A stretch of 64,000 bases of DNA from assembly GCA_039619475.1 (NCBI GenBank), contig CM077116.1:202081117-202145116 (forward strand), written 5' to 3'. The translations under genes were made by a program, and so were the position numbers. Positions 47,290 to 57,690 of the stretch are shown one piece after another (the stretch's first letter is position 1; each line of letters opens with the position of its first letter). Origin of the DNA: Icerya purchasi. Taxonomy: Eukaryota > Arthropoda > Insecta > Hemiptera > Monophlebidae. The notes under the pieces are model-generated. The model worked only from the letters and a program-made list of their open reading frames with translations. It was not told the DNA's origin and ran no database searches.

Positions 47290-48000
47290 GTTTGTTTTTC
47301 GTATCGACACTCATTATTTTATTGAATACCTTTCAGCGCGCGGTATACTTGATCCGAGGTTGTCTTTTTTTTTTGCTTACAGAATTTCATCACAGAACCC
47401 TATAACAAAAAAAAAAAACAAAAAAAAAACGTACTGTAAATCATTTAATTTTTGATTCTTTAACTATATTTGAAATTTTAGCTCTAACTTACTCTTTAAA
47501 AACATACTTTCAAAGAGTCTTTTAGAATGCTTTCAGATTCATTCACGTTTTATCTCTTTTCCCTGTGTCCGTTACAACTACTGACATGATCCGTTCGTTG
47601 AATTCTTTTTCGATTACAGAGAGTATATCGAGTCAGTTAATAGCTTTTTTAAGTCCGTGTAACGCAAACGGTTGGTTTGATGTCAGAATCAAGACACTAT
47701 CGTGATAAGTATTCCCCCAACAGAGACTACACGCCGCACAGAAGAACCATCCCTATCTATTACGTTGTAGCATTGAATTTAATTCACAAGTAATATTTTG
47801 ACATTCTCGTTTTTGAATATAATTAATAATATATAAACGTAATTGATAATATTAACATTTGTTAATTAAAGTTATTAACTGGCCGTATATATGCGCGCAT
47901 CCATATAAACAAATACATGCACACTATATCCATTCATATGAGTAATTATCATACATGTATGCACTGTGAAGGAGATTTTTCGATATATCATATAACATCT
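47290..48000. other. no gene seen
   Basis: AT-rich intron sequence with A-runs at 47407-47430. Nothing recognised. Confidence 0.5.
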
Positions 48001-48002
48001 AT

Positions 48003-48390
48003 CTATCGAATCGTTTCACCCCATGTAGGGGTATCGTGACCATGATCTGTCACCCGGTTGATCAGACTGCGCCAACAATTCCGATCCCTTGCGATGTGTA
48101 CACAATCCTGAAAGGTACGACCAGCAGCTGTGCACACTGCGTCCGTCCATCTAGTCGGCGCACGACCTCGACTCCTTTTTCCATTGACCTTTCCTTGGAC
48201 GAGCACCGTTTCCAAATTGTTCGCTCTGATCACATGACCAAAATACCGCAGTATCCTGCAGAGCACTACAGATGATAGCCTCTTCGGGTTACCAATCTCA
48301 TTTATTATGGAGACATTTGTTCTCCTGACTGTCCATGGGACACGCAGCATACGCCTCCAGCACCACATTTCGAGTGTGTCTATACGTTTT
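48003..48390 (-). pseudogene. RTE-type LINE, C-terminal end (sense part)
   Basis: Open minus-strand frame: KKRIDTLEMWCWRRMLRVPW, RRTNVSIINEIGNPKRLSSV, ILRYFGHVIRANNLE, KRSRGRAPTRWTDAV and ARDRNCWRSLINRVTDHGHD, the conserved C-terminus of RTE-clade endonuclease-reverse transcriptases. The frame is intact to its stop, so the insertion may be fairly recent. Confidence 0.88.
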
Positions 48391-48624
48391 TTGTCTGCGC
48401 TGGTGAAATTGAGGGTATTGAAGTAGTAAGCCGCTTTACATATTTAGGCTCTATAGTGGAAAACAGCGGTGGATGTAAAAATGAGATACGCCACAGAGCA
48501 CAGATTACACGAACCGCAATGAGCCGTTTAAAAAGAATTTGGGCTGACTCCGCTGTTAGTAAAGGTGTAAAGATTCGGTTAGTGAACTCCCTCGTCTTCT
48601 CAGTGTTCATATAACATAACCGGC
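48391..48624 (+). pseudogene. RTE-type LINE, inverted 5' part
   Basis: On the opposite strand, directly beside the previous entry: CAGEIEGIEVVSRFTYLGSI, VENSGGCKNEIRHRAQITRT, AMSRLKRIWADSAVSKGVKI and RLVNSLVFSVFI. These RT thumb residues should lie just upstream of the C-terminal part, but in this locus they are inverted. This is the twin-priming arrangement known from LINE insertions. Confidence 0.85.
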
Positions 48625-48629
48625 CTGAA

Positions 48630-49385
48630 ATTCCTGAAATTAAATGAAATTTATGTAGCATTTATTAAGTGTTAGCTTAAAATGCTCCTATTTTTGATGT
48701 TTCGAATTTATTAACTTTAACGTTTTTATGTAAGAAGACGTAAATAATTGTGTTCTCGCGTATGTGCATCTTGTGATGACGCCTTTTATTTTTAATTCGA
48801 GTAGTTTGGAACTTATTTCCGCTAGTAACTGTTAACTATTTGCTAACAGATTCGATATATTAGCCACATAATTATATGTAAAAATAACGGGGACTAATTT
48901 TCTTCACTACGACAGAGCAGAGTACATGAACCGAAATTCATTTAGAAAATCGGTACAATTGGAACGGTAGAACTGACCTAAGTATTAAACTAGACCCGTA
49001 CCTTTTCAAGTAGATCTAGTTGCTACTGAATGCATAAATCTCAGATAGCACTTCCGTTTCACTGATCTTTTGTCTGCAACGTACTCGTAGATAACAAAAC
49101 TGAAAAATATAACCAAGATTTTTTTGATCTCTTTTAAATATACTCGTATTTTACGCATATGAATTTAAGAACGTAATTTAGTATCATAATATCTAAACCT
49201 CTGCTGTGGCTAACCATCAATTGGATAGTTATATAATTCTGAGGAAAATAAACGTCTAAGTGTTTATTTCTTTTGCTTTAATTCGATAGGTTCACTAAGT
49301 CTTGTTATAATCCCGTACGTACGATCATCTTGACAGCATGCGCTCTTTTATATAGTTAAATTAAAAATTTAGATTTTTCACATTT
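48630..49385. other. no gene seen
   Basis: AT-rich intron sequence. Nothing recognised. Confidence 0.5.
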
Positions 49386-49388
49386 AAT

Positions 49389-50132
49389 ATCTGACTCTAT
49401 GAGTGTCCTTCAGGCCATCAGTTTACCTTTTCCCTCTCCCTCATCAGACTTCATCATTCTTCGTATTTTCCTTTCATCACTCTATCCGCGTTGATCTGCT
49501 GTGGGTCCCTGGTCATAGAGGCATAACGAAATGACGGATGCTTTGGCTCAGGCCACTGCCCGCTCCCGCCTTTACCTTAAAATAGATCCCTAGTTCTAAT
49601 CTTGTGTCCTTAAGTAAGAAATTTCAGTGTAAATTTTGGTCGGATATGTACCCTCTTCTTCTTTTACCAATGATAGTTCCTTCTACCTCTCAATTCAACC
49701 TAACCTTCCCACTAATTCTTGGTTCTCAGAATTACCTTCTTTTCCACGTTCTGTTATTTCCCCTATTATTCGGATACGCTTCAATCACATTCGTATTGCC
49801 CGCTTCCCGTTTTCGTCTCTCTTTGGTTTCCTCTTCCCTTATTGTCACCTATATCCGAATGAGGAACTTATCGGTGATGCTAATCACATTTGGTTTTAAT
49901 TGTTCCGCTCTTTCTGCGGAACGCTCTTCACTTTATTTACTCATCTTTAAAGGCTTCCTGCTCCCTACTGCGCTATATCCTGTTCTTTCTCTCTCACTGT
50001 CTGTTGTTCCTGCCATTGGTTCCTTTATTTTTGCCATTTCCGATCTCGAATCAAGTTTTAATTAGTTAACTCTTCTTCCTATTATTTCTGGGTGAGGTCC
50101 CTGGTTGACGAGCTCAAAAACGAAAAAAAAAA
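49389..50132 (+). mobile_element. LINE family A, 3' fragment
   Basis: Begins in RNase H at SDSMSVLQAI and runs through the last RNase H motif in broken form (GPWS..RHNEMTDALAQ). The C-terminal segment follows in two frames (FWSDMYP, FPSFPRSVISPIIRIRFNHI, CSALSAERSS). It ends in AGGTCCCTGGTTGACGAGCTC and an A-rich tail from about 50115. Confidence 0.85.
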
Positions 50133-50134
50133 AA

Positions 50135-51027
50135 CTCGGGGTACACCGAATAAGCGTGACAAGAGTTTTTCCTCTTATTCGGGCATGAACTAAATAATTT
50201 TATTAATAATTCTAGAAAACCAAACTGATATTTAGCGTTTGCATTGCGACGTGCTAAATGCTTTTCGGAAATCTGGGTAAATTCTACTTCCTCTCCTTTA
50301 TCTAGAGATATTGAAATGAACCTGGTTCGACGTACTAGTAATTGATTTACTTGAAACCGGTTTGATTATATCACGCTTTTAACTGATTTAAAATTCTATT
50401 GCGTGACATTGATTTAAATATCATTTTTTTTTCTTTTTACGTTGGAGTACTTATATCACGATTAATTTGAAATGTTTAACATTTGATTTCTCCACCACTG
50501 ATTCGATAATATAGCAGAAAGAACAACTGTTTATAAATTACGTATTCGTGACACAACATTATTCTCTAGATTATAATAAGATTTTCTGCGGCTAGTATTA
50601 ATTTCTTTACGTTCCCCCGTCACATTGTGAACCATCAATTTATGCCATTGTCACAGAATGTTACCATTCAAAAGTTTTTATTCCGCTTGATATTTTAAAA
50701 TAAAAAAGAAATAAGATTACCATTTATTAAGTTTAAATCAATTTATATTGCCGATGTTTTTTGTTTTCTTTTTTTTTTTTTTTTTTTTGAACGGTTTGAA
50801 CATTATTAATTACGTAATAGGAAATGTTTTTATCAGTAATTTCTGATTTTTTACCTGAAATATCTTTCGGAATATAAAATTTTTACTTGTTACAATAGAA
50901 TCACATTACATCGTGCAATTTTGCGACGATTACAATAACTTCCACCTTTGAACGTAATCTTTTAAAATAACTCTAGTATAGAGGTTCTTTTTTTTTTTTT
51001 TTTCATTGTTCCGTTTATAATTTGAAG
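50135..51027. other. no gene seen; poly-T tracts
   Basis: AT-rich with T-runs at 50770-50788 and 50990-51003, the latter about 25 bases from the acceptor of the 51028 exon. Confidence 0.55.
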
Positions 51028-51232
51028 GTGATATTAGGCGGTGGCCGAGCCAAATTTTTACCGAATACTACGAAGGATTCCGATGGTGTATACGGAGAGA
51101 GATGGGATAATGATAATTTAATAGAAGCCTGGAAACGTGATAAGGAACATGTTCAAAAGCAGACTAGTGCAGTGGTTTTTAATAAAGAAGATCTTTTGAA
51201 AATCAATCCAAACGAAGTGGACTACCTTTTAG
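51028..51232 (+). CDS. Alp: alkaline phosphatase exon, crown-side segment
   Basis: A 205-nt exon, acceptor TTTGAAG, donor TTAG/GTACAA, entering in phase 0 and leaving with one base that makes Gly with the next exon. It encodes VILGGGRAKFLP, the conserved 'VI(F/L)GGGR..F.P' segment of animal alkaline phosphatases. A variable charged stretch follows (YGERWDNDNLIEAWK), and the exon ends in NEVDYLLG, which leads into the next beta strand. It has no catalytic residues but is colinear with the family. The flanking introns carry a LINE fragment upstream and a mariner element downstream. Confidence 0.94.
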
Positions 51233-51587
51233 GTACAAATTTTTAATTCATTTTTCTGTTCAATTCTTTTACATTTTTAATAAAAATAAAATGCGAAAAC
51301 TCACTGCTTTCTAAAATACTCGGCGCAGTAATTAAAGTTAACAATAAATGAGGTCTCATATATAATAATTGCTATTTTTTTGAAATACCCATAATAGCGA
51401 ATACTTCGTAAAGGTATTTTTACATATTTGTATGCGATCTGCACATTTTTGAAAAACGGTAATTGCCATATTGATAATTTAAGTAAGCATTTAAAATCAA
51501 AATGTAGTAAATTAAATTATCTTTTAGTAGACAACGTTGTTGCTTGAACACATAAATCAGTAAATTATGCAGTTATCAGAAAATATA

Positions 51588-52876
51588 TTAGGAGTATAAA
51601 TAAGTTCGTGCGGTTTTGAAAACAGATGTAGCTACTAGTTTTTGTTATTTCGTTGTTTCATCTGTAAGCACCCCCATTTGCAATTGTCATCATTATGCTT
51701 TCTGTTTCAGTATCTGTGATTTTGCTGAAGTGAAAACAACATAGTTTCTGTGTGCTCTGAAAATTACAACTTTTGTACCGAATAATGTGTTTTTGCGGGG
51801 AGTTTTACTTCATTACTTCAATATGAAGAAAAAGGCTGCCGAAAGTCATCGTATTTTAATGTAAGTTTATAGTGACCATGCTCTATCTGAACGAACGTGT
51901 CAGAAGTGGTTTGCACGATTTAAAAGTGGCAATTTTGAATTGGAAGACGAAGAACGACCCGGAGTGCCACCAAAGTTTGAAGATGAAGAATTAGAGGCAT
52001 TACTCGATGAAGATCCATCACAAACGCAAGAGGAACTCGCAAAAACACTTGGAGTCACTCAACCAGCCATTTGCCATCGTTTAAAAGCAATGGGAATGAT
52101 CCGAAAGGTAGGAAATTGGGTTCCATATGAACTTAAGTCGAGAGACGTGAAACACCGTTTTTTCACTTGTGAACAGCTGCTCAGCGCCAAAAAAGAAAGG
52201 GTTTTTTGCATCATATTGTGACTGGCGATGAAAAGTGGGTCCATTACGATAATCCAAAACGTCGAGCAACGTATGGATACCCCGGCCATGCCTCATCATC
52301 GACGGCCAAGCCAAATATTCATGGCGAGAAGATCATGTTGTGTATTTGGTGGGACCAGCTGGGTGTGGTGCACTATGAGCTGCTGAAACCGAACGAAACG
52401 ATCACGGGGGAGGTCTACCGACGGAAATTGATGCGTTTGAGCTGAGCATTGCCAGAAAGACGACCGCAATACGCCGATAGACACGACAAAGTTATTTTGC
52501 AACATGATAGTGCTCGGCCCCATGTTGCAAAAGTTGTGTAAACCTACTTGGAAACGCTCAAATGGGAAGTCCTACCCCACCCGCCGTATAGCCCAAACAT
52601 TGCTCCTTCCAATTACTATCTCTTCCGATCGATGCAACATGGCCTGGCTGACCAGCACTTCTCCAATTACGATGAAGTCAAAAAATGGATCGATGCATGG
52701 ATAGCGGCCAAAGAGCCGACCTTTTTTCGCGATGGGATCTATCAATTGCCAAAAAGATGGGAAAAAGTAGTGGCTAGCGACGGACAATACTTTGAACATT
52801 GAATATATAACCAATTTTTCACAAGTGAGCTTCAATTTTCGAAAAAAAAACCGCACGAACTTATTTATACTCCTAA
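51588..52876 (+). mobile_element. mariner element with complete terminal repeats
   Basis: Perfect 30-bp terminal inverted repeats (left 51588-51617, starting TTAGGAGTATAAATAAGTTC; right 52847-52876), flanked by TA on both sides (51586-51587, 52877-52878). The length of 1289 bp is that of a full mariner. It sits in the intron after the 51028 exon, in the same orientation as the gene. Confidence 0.97.
51823..52802 (+). pseudogene. mariner transposase, inactivated
   Basis: Starts at ATG 51823. Recognisable along its whole length: ERTCQKWFARFKSGNFELED (HTH region), AICHRLKAMGMIRKVGNWVP, HHIVTGDEKWVHYDNPKRRA (first catalytic Asp), CIWWDQLGVVHYELLKPNE, VILQHDSARPHVAKVV (second Asp) and PPYSPNIAPSNYYLF. 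In the last motif the third Asp of DD34D is Asn. Further lesions are stops at 51862-51864, 52443-52445 and 52539-52541 and a one-base frameshift near 52180. The pattern resembles the mauritiana/mellifera-type lineages (inference). Confidence 0.93.
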
Positions 52877-52889
52877 TAGATCACAAAAT

Positions 52890-52936
52890 TACCGACACGT
52901 TTCGGGAGCACATGGTAGTCCCCCATAATCATGGTA
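52890..52936 (-). ncRNA. hammerhead-like motif H5
   Basis: The minus strand reads TACC (52936-52933), ATGATTAT, stem II GGGGG...CTCCC (5 bp, one G-T), GAAA (52903-52900), CGTGTC, GGTA (52893-52890). Stem I is TACC/GGTA (4 bp) and the triplet is GTC. Same degenerate first core block as H3. It lies 12 bp beyond the TA at the right end of the mariner. Confidence 0.38.
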
Positions 52937-52939
52937 TGA

Positions 52940-53550
52940 AATCGTAATATAACATGATTAATATGTATGTTTTTTGATAATTTACACGTGATAGTATACG
53001 TCAGAAATGAAAACTTTTGTTCCAAATGAAAAATTTATAGCAAAGCTAATTTTCTTTTTAAACTTTACATATGTACATTGCAACATTATTATATATGATC
53101 TCCATCAGGGATGCCAAATTTAATGTGTTATATACGGTTTGTTTTAGTTTTGTTTCGTCCTCAGGGATATCATCATAGCCTCTTAATTACCGCGGACGAC
53201 GAAAAAATTATTATTTATTATTATTAGTATTAAAGAATTTCCTATTCGGAATTTTTTATGTAGTATATTAAGAAAATATACACACCTGTAGCAATCTTTC
53301 GGTACCGGTCGACCGCTGAAAAACACAATATTCAATATGGACAAAATAAATAAATAAAAAATTAGACAACGTAAATAAACGAGTTGTACGTATACTATCG
53401 GCGGCGGTCCGTGATCCGTTAGTTTGACGGTCCGGTAGTTTTCCGGTGATCAGGATTCTGCGGAGATTGAATAGCCAGGTTCTGTAATCTAGAACTGAGA
53501 TCTTTGCTGGCAAAATTTTTTAGTGACTCTTAATCGGGCCTTTTGCGCTT
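52940..53550. other. no gene seen
   Basis: AT-rich, with a short ATT tract (53207-53226). Nothing recognised. Confidence 0.5.
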
Positions 53551-53552
53551 AC

Positions 53553-55200
53553 TTACGTTCCTTCGTTGCAAGAAGCGATTAGCCCAAATATTTCTAACAC
53601 TACGGAAGTATTCTATTTTCTTAATCGCCCCATTACTGGTAAGGAATTGTTCTGCCCGTTAATTAATAAGAAGGATTCTTCCCCTAGGCTGGATGGAATT
53701 ACGTACTCTGTCTTAAATAAATTAGGAGACCGTTCTAAAAATGTATCGGTCAACATCTATAATGAACTAGCTCCGGACGGGGAGGTTCTAGAGGACTGGC
53801 TACAGTTTTTGGTTATATTCCCATACCGAAATCGAATAAGGCCCAGTTAGAACCATCTTCATTTAGTAAACCTATTGTCATCGCGATAGCCTAGTTGCTA
53901 GAGCGTTTGACTTCCGATATGGAAGTCACGGGTTCGATCCCGAGCGACGACGAAGTTATTACAAGAATTAAATAAAATAAATAATCGCTAATAATCAATC
54001 ACGCGGAAGCCAATGGTAAACCACCACGTATAATAATATTCGCTCTAGGTCAGTGTACACAGCAGACCCACACGGGAGTGCACTTGTATATGCCGATATA
54101 AATCAAACGATTACTAATCAGTTCCGAATGTAGTCTTGCGTGTATACACATTCGTACTGCATATAACAATCGCTATGAACACTATGCCTGTGTTTGTACA
54201 GCTGAGATATACGAATAGGTAGTCGCCGACACTCAGGAATTAAGTATGGCACTATAAAGAAAGATTTCTTTGGCATCGTGTCTTAGGAAGGCCTTTGAGA
54301 TGATGATTAAAAACCGGCTCTATTGGTGACTTGAAAACAAGGGTATATTTCCCGGTAGCATTTTTTAGTTTTAGACCTGGCCTTAGCACGGAAGCTTGTA
54401 TTTCTCATTTAATAAATGATGCTCATCTATCATTTATTAATAAGGAATATATTTACTGGCTACATTCCTAGATGCTAGGGGGGCTTTCAATAATGTGTCG
54501 ATTCCCATATTATTTGACCAGTTAATGCCAATAGGAGTTCCAGCACAGCTAGCCAAATATATATATCTAAACTTTTCTTTAACCGATTTTTTTTTTTTTT
54601 TTTTTTTAATCTGGTGACACAGAATATTAATATTAGACATACCTATAAAGGCTTGGCACAGGCTTTGACCTCGAGCCCAATTCTATATTCAATATTTATG
54701 TACTTTCGTTCTTTAACATGCAGTTTCCTTGTAGTTCATCAATCCTTTCATATGCCGATGACTTTGTAGTTTATAGTAAATCTAGTAATATTATAAATCG
54801 TATAAACTAGAATCAGCAAGCAGTGGAAATGTTTAATGAGACCTGCTGGTGAGAAGGTTTGCACTAGAAATATCTCGCTTCAAATCAACATCCGTCATTT
54901 TTACCACGAGAAGGTTCAACGCTCAAGAACATTTTATTCAAATCTAAAACGAGGCTATTGCAGAAAAACCTTATGTTAAATATTTAGGACTGCACTTAGA
55001 TTCAAAACTTACTTGGGCTAAGCACATTCAAACTATCGTTTAGGCGATCAAACTTTTTTTCTAACAGTCAAACACAGAACTATTCACTATATTCCCTACA
55101 CTTGTCTTTATTAATTAATTTACGATGCGTCGATTTTATCCATTGTTTGAGAAACTATATCGAAAACTAGCCTTCCGAAAATTTCTTTAAACCGAGAATA
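53553..55200 (+). mobile_element. non-LTR RT fragment, interrupted by a SINE
   Basis: Left part (53553-53877): PITGKELFCPLINKKDSSPR, LDGITYSVLNKLGDRSKNVS and EDWLQFLVIF, continuing in frame shift to FPIPKSNKAQ (RT finger). After the interruption (from about 54261): KISLASCLRKAFEMMIKNRL, YWWLENKGIFPGS, LLATFLDARGAFNNVSIPIL (first Asp), then GLAQGLTSSPILYS and SYADDFVVYSKSSNI (54752-54796, catalytic Asp pair). A degraded thumb ends near 55040. A T-run at 54585-54606 interrupts it as well. Jockey-related by motif style. Confidence 0.8.
53878..54255 (+). mobile_element. tRNA-like SINE inserted in a LINE
   Basis: The first 73 nt are tRNA-sized. TCATCGC and GCGACGA form an acceptor-like stem (6 of 7). 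An A box-like TAGCCTAGTTGCTAGAGCG is followed by a B box GGGTTCGATCC. The anticodon arm lacks U33 and the T loop is one base short, so it is not a working tRNA. The body includes GCCAATGGTAAACCACCA and extends to where the LINE resumes. The right boundary is approximate. Confidence 0.65.
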
Positions 55201-55240
55201 TTTCTTAATCTATTAGCTAACAATGTAGAAAAAATTGTTG

Positions 55241-55390
55241 TCTTTTTTGGCAGGGGGCGCGTCAACTATGGACGTTAACCCGGTACGAGTGAAATTTTTG
55301 GAGGTTTCAATGCGCGGCGACGGGAATCGAACCCCCGGTTCTACTCGAACGAAATACCCACACTACTTAACCAACTACACTACGATACCT
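55241..55390 (-). mobile_element. tRNA-derived SINE, copy 2
   Basis: Minus strand: head GGTATCGTAGTGTAGTTGGT, B box GGGTTCGATTCCC, body, then GTCCATAGTTGACGCGCCC and an A tail (T-run on +, 55243-55248). ATTGTT flanks both ends (55234, 55391), a probable target-site duplication. Confidence 0.82.
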
Positions 55391-55399
55391 ATTGTTAAA

Positions 55400-55559
55400 A
55401 TTATATTACTTTATTGAACAATATAAAATCTTTATTAAACAGAAATTATTTTTAAATTAAAAATTAAAACGTGCCGAAATGTTTCGGAGTGGAAGAAAAT
55501 AATTTTAACCTAAATATTAAAAATTATATTACTCGAACTTATCGATCTACCGTGTTTTC

Positions 55560-55591
<32 letters not shown>

Positions 55592-55860
55592 TTGTAGTGA
55601 CACGTGAACTCTTCTAATCCTTCGGGATTCCCTTAAATGTTAATTAAATAAGACGGCGTTAATATCATCTCAGGTCCGGTATATTAATTCGTTCATTATT
55701 CCTTTCTCTTTAGTTATCTCGATTCATTTTTAACCTTTTTCGCTACCTCTTTCTTGGCTCACACACTCCGAATTAGTACTATTTTCCGCTTCTTTGCTTT
55801 TGCACAGATTTCGATAGTAATCCGAGGCTGTATTAGTTAACATTTAGCCGATTATAATCT
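55400..55860. other. no gene seen; short (TA)n
   Basis: AT-rich, with (TA)n at about 55563-55592. Confidence 0.55.
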
Positions 55861-55877
55861 ATTTTTCCCTTACATTA

Positions 55878-55963
55878 AAAAGAGAAAAAATATTTTTAGG
55901 TTTGGGACAAAGACACCTATGCGCCATTTTTGTCCCAAACCTAAATATTTTCTCTCTTTTTCA
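55878..55963. repeat. near-perfect hairpin, ~33-bp stem
   Basis: AAAATATTTTTAGGTTTGGG (55887) and its inverse CCCAAACCTAAATATTTT (55933) pair with extended A/T-rich flanks around a loop of about 16 bases (GACACCTATGCGCCAT). It lies in the intron before the 56372 exon, so it would be transcribed. Confidence 0.85.
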
Positions 55964-56371
55964 TTTACTTTTTATAAAAATCCCGTATTTAGTATAAAAA
56001 AAAAGTCAATCATATCATTTTCTTTTTTTTCTAATTATATTCTCCCACTTTTTAAATTGTTTCGCATAAAATGTTCAATTTAATTTTTTTACTCGTGCTG
56101 TTTTTTGTTTATTTTATCATTAGAGAGACAGTTTTTGCCTTTCTTTCAAATAGACTGTAATATTGCTATCCCCTAAATTTGCCACTCCCTAGTATTTATT
56201 AATTTTTAATAAAATTATTATAGAATATAAATTGGCAAAATGTGTAAAAATCGAAAACGGACTTCAGGATTCCGCGGAGAAATAGAAAAAAGAAGTTCGG
56301 AAATTGTCGTTTTAAACGATTATAACAGCTTTATGCAAAATATCGTAACGAATTTCATTTTTTTTTTTCAG

Positions 56372-56818
56372 GTTTATTTCGATCGCAACATTTAAACTAC
56401 CATTTAGAAGCGGACATAAGAAAAGAGCCGACCCTAAGTCAGATGACGGAAAAGGCGATTGAAGTATTACGGAAGGAAGATAAAGGATTCTACTTGTTTG
56501 TAGAAGGTGGTAAAATAGACCTTGCCCATCATTCCAATCTAGCTCGTATTGCTCTGGACGAAACGGTGGAGTTCGTCAAAGCGATACAAACAGCTTCCGA
56601 AATGACCGATGAACGGGATACGCTGATCGTTGTCACCGCAGATCATTCGCATGTGATGACTATAAGCGGTTATCCGGACAGAGGTACGGATATTTTGAAA
56701 TACTACGGAAAAGCTTCCGACAATTTAACTTATCCCACTCTAAGTTACGCCAACGGACCTGGTTATCGGAAGGAAGAGCAACCTGCTGTCAGACACGATT
56801 TCACGAAAGACGATTTCC
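56372..56818 (+). CDS. Alp: alkaline phosphatase exon with second metal-ligand cluster
   Basis: A 447-nt exon with a strong polypyrimidine acceptor (TTTTTTTTCAG) and donor C/GTAAGT. It enters in phase 1 (Gly split codon) and exits in phase 1 (Leu split codon). FVEGGKIDLAHH carries the Glu, Asp and second His corresponding to Glu311, Asp316 and His320 of the human placental enzyme. VVTADHSH carries the Asp-His pair equivalent to 357/358. The 46-residue spacing between that Glu and this Asp matches the family. Two neighbouring positions differ from the usual EGGRIDH(G/A)HH: Lys for Arg and Leu for His. Neither is a metal ligand. SYANGPGYR near the end is also conserved. Confidence 0.96.
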
Positions 56819-57375
56819 GTAAGTATTCACTTTAGTAACGTTTAATCACAGTGAGTTATTCGTAATTCGTTTGCTAATTGCAACGATTGTCCGAAATTTT
56901 AGCACCCTTTTATTTTGCATTTATTCTGCATTTATTCTTATGGCACTTACTGAACCGGAATCCGGATTAAGGAAGTATTACGGAGTTATATTGAATTAAC
57001 AGGTTTGTGTTAACTGAATAATTTCACATCGTGTGAAAGTCAAGTACTCCTTAGCAACAGGTTCATAAGTATCAATTCTGCAAGAAAGAATAATGTACGT
57101 ACTGCAGCAGACATAGATGCAGACTAACTATTAGTATATTTAATTAGAAACAGATATGTATTATTCATCTAATTTTCCGTTCTAATTTATACCATTTTCA
57201 TTTAAATTGTTTTGATAGTTTCTTTTCCATATAGTATTAACTCTATATCTTAATAACCTATTATTATTATTGTATCGTTATATCTTCCTTTAGTTTTTTG
57301 TATACTCCCAAAACTGTCATATAACACGATTCTTTCATATTTTTTAATAGTAGCAGTAAATTAATAGTTTTATTT
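56819..57375. other. last intron, first part: no gene seen
   Basis: AT-rich. Nothing recognised. Confidence 0.5.
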
Positions 57376-57379
57376 TTTA

Positions 57380-57690
57380 TTTTTATGTTGTTTTACATTT
57401 ATTACCATATGACTTATATTAATGACTATGCCGAGGTACACTACATTTTTTGTTCAATGGTTATATCGCGTTATTTTATGTAAGATAACAAATATTGAAT
57501 TCTGTGTTGTACAATTGCGAAGAGCTTTTTTTCAAATAAAGGACAAGTAAGAATGATGTAGTCAATTGGGAGGCATCTGCAAACCCCTATTGCTGCATTC
57601 TTTAATAGTTTCTCCATAATTTAATTTTTTTTAAATGTTCTAATAAAACCTAGTTTTTAATCGAACATTATTAATAAACGGCGTAACTGC
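57380..57690 (-). pseudogene. possible LINE ORF2 C-terminal fragment
   Basis: The minus strand reads CRCLPIDYIILTCPLFEKKL and then IQYLLSYIK, resembling the 'C.CG...D.IILxCPLF' end of LINE ORF2 proteins. Short and interrupted. Confidence 0.35.

Noticed and set aside
53878..53950. tRNA gene
   Set aside because: A and B boxes and acceptor pairing are present, but U33 is missing, the T loop is one base short and the D stem mismatches. It sits inside a LINE with a SINE-like body, so it is called a SINE head.
55471..55497. Further hammerhead-like site (CCGAAATGTTTCGG)
   Set aside because: Only a short palindrome. Neither the first core block nor stems I and II are present.
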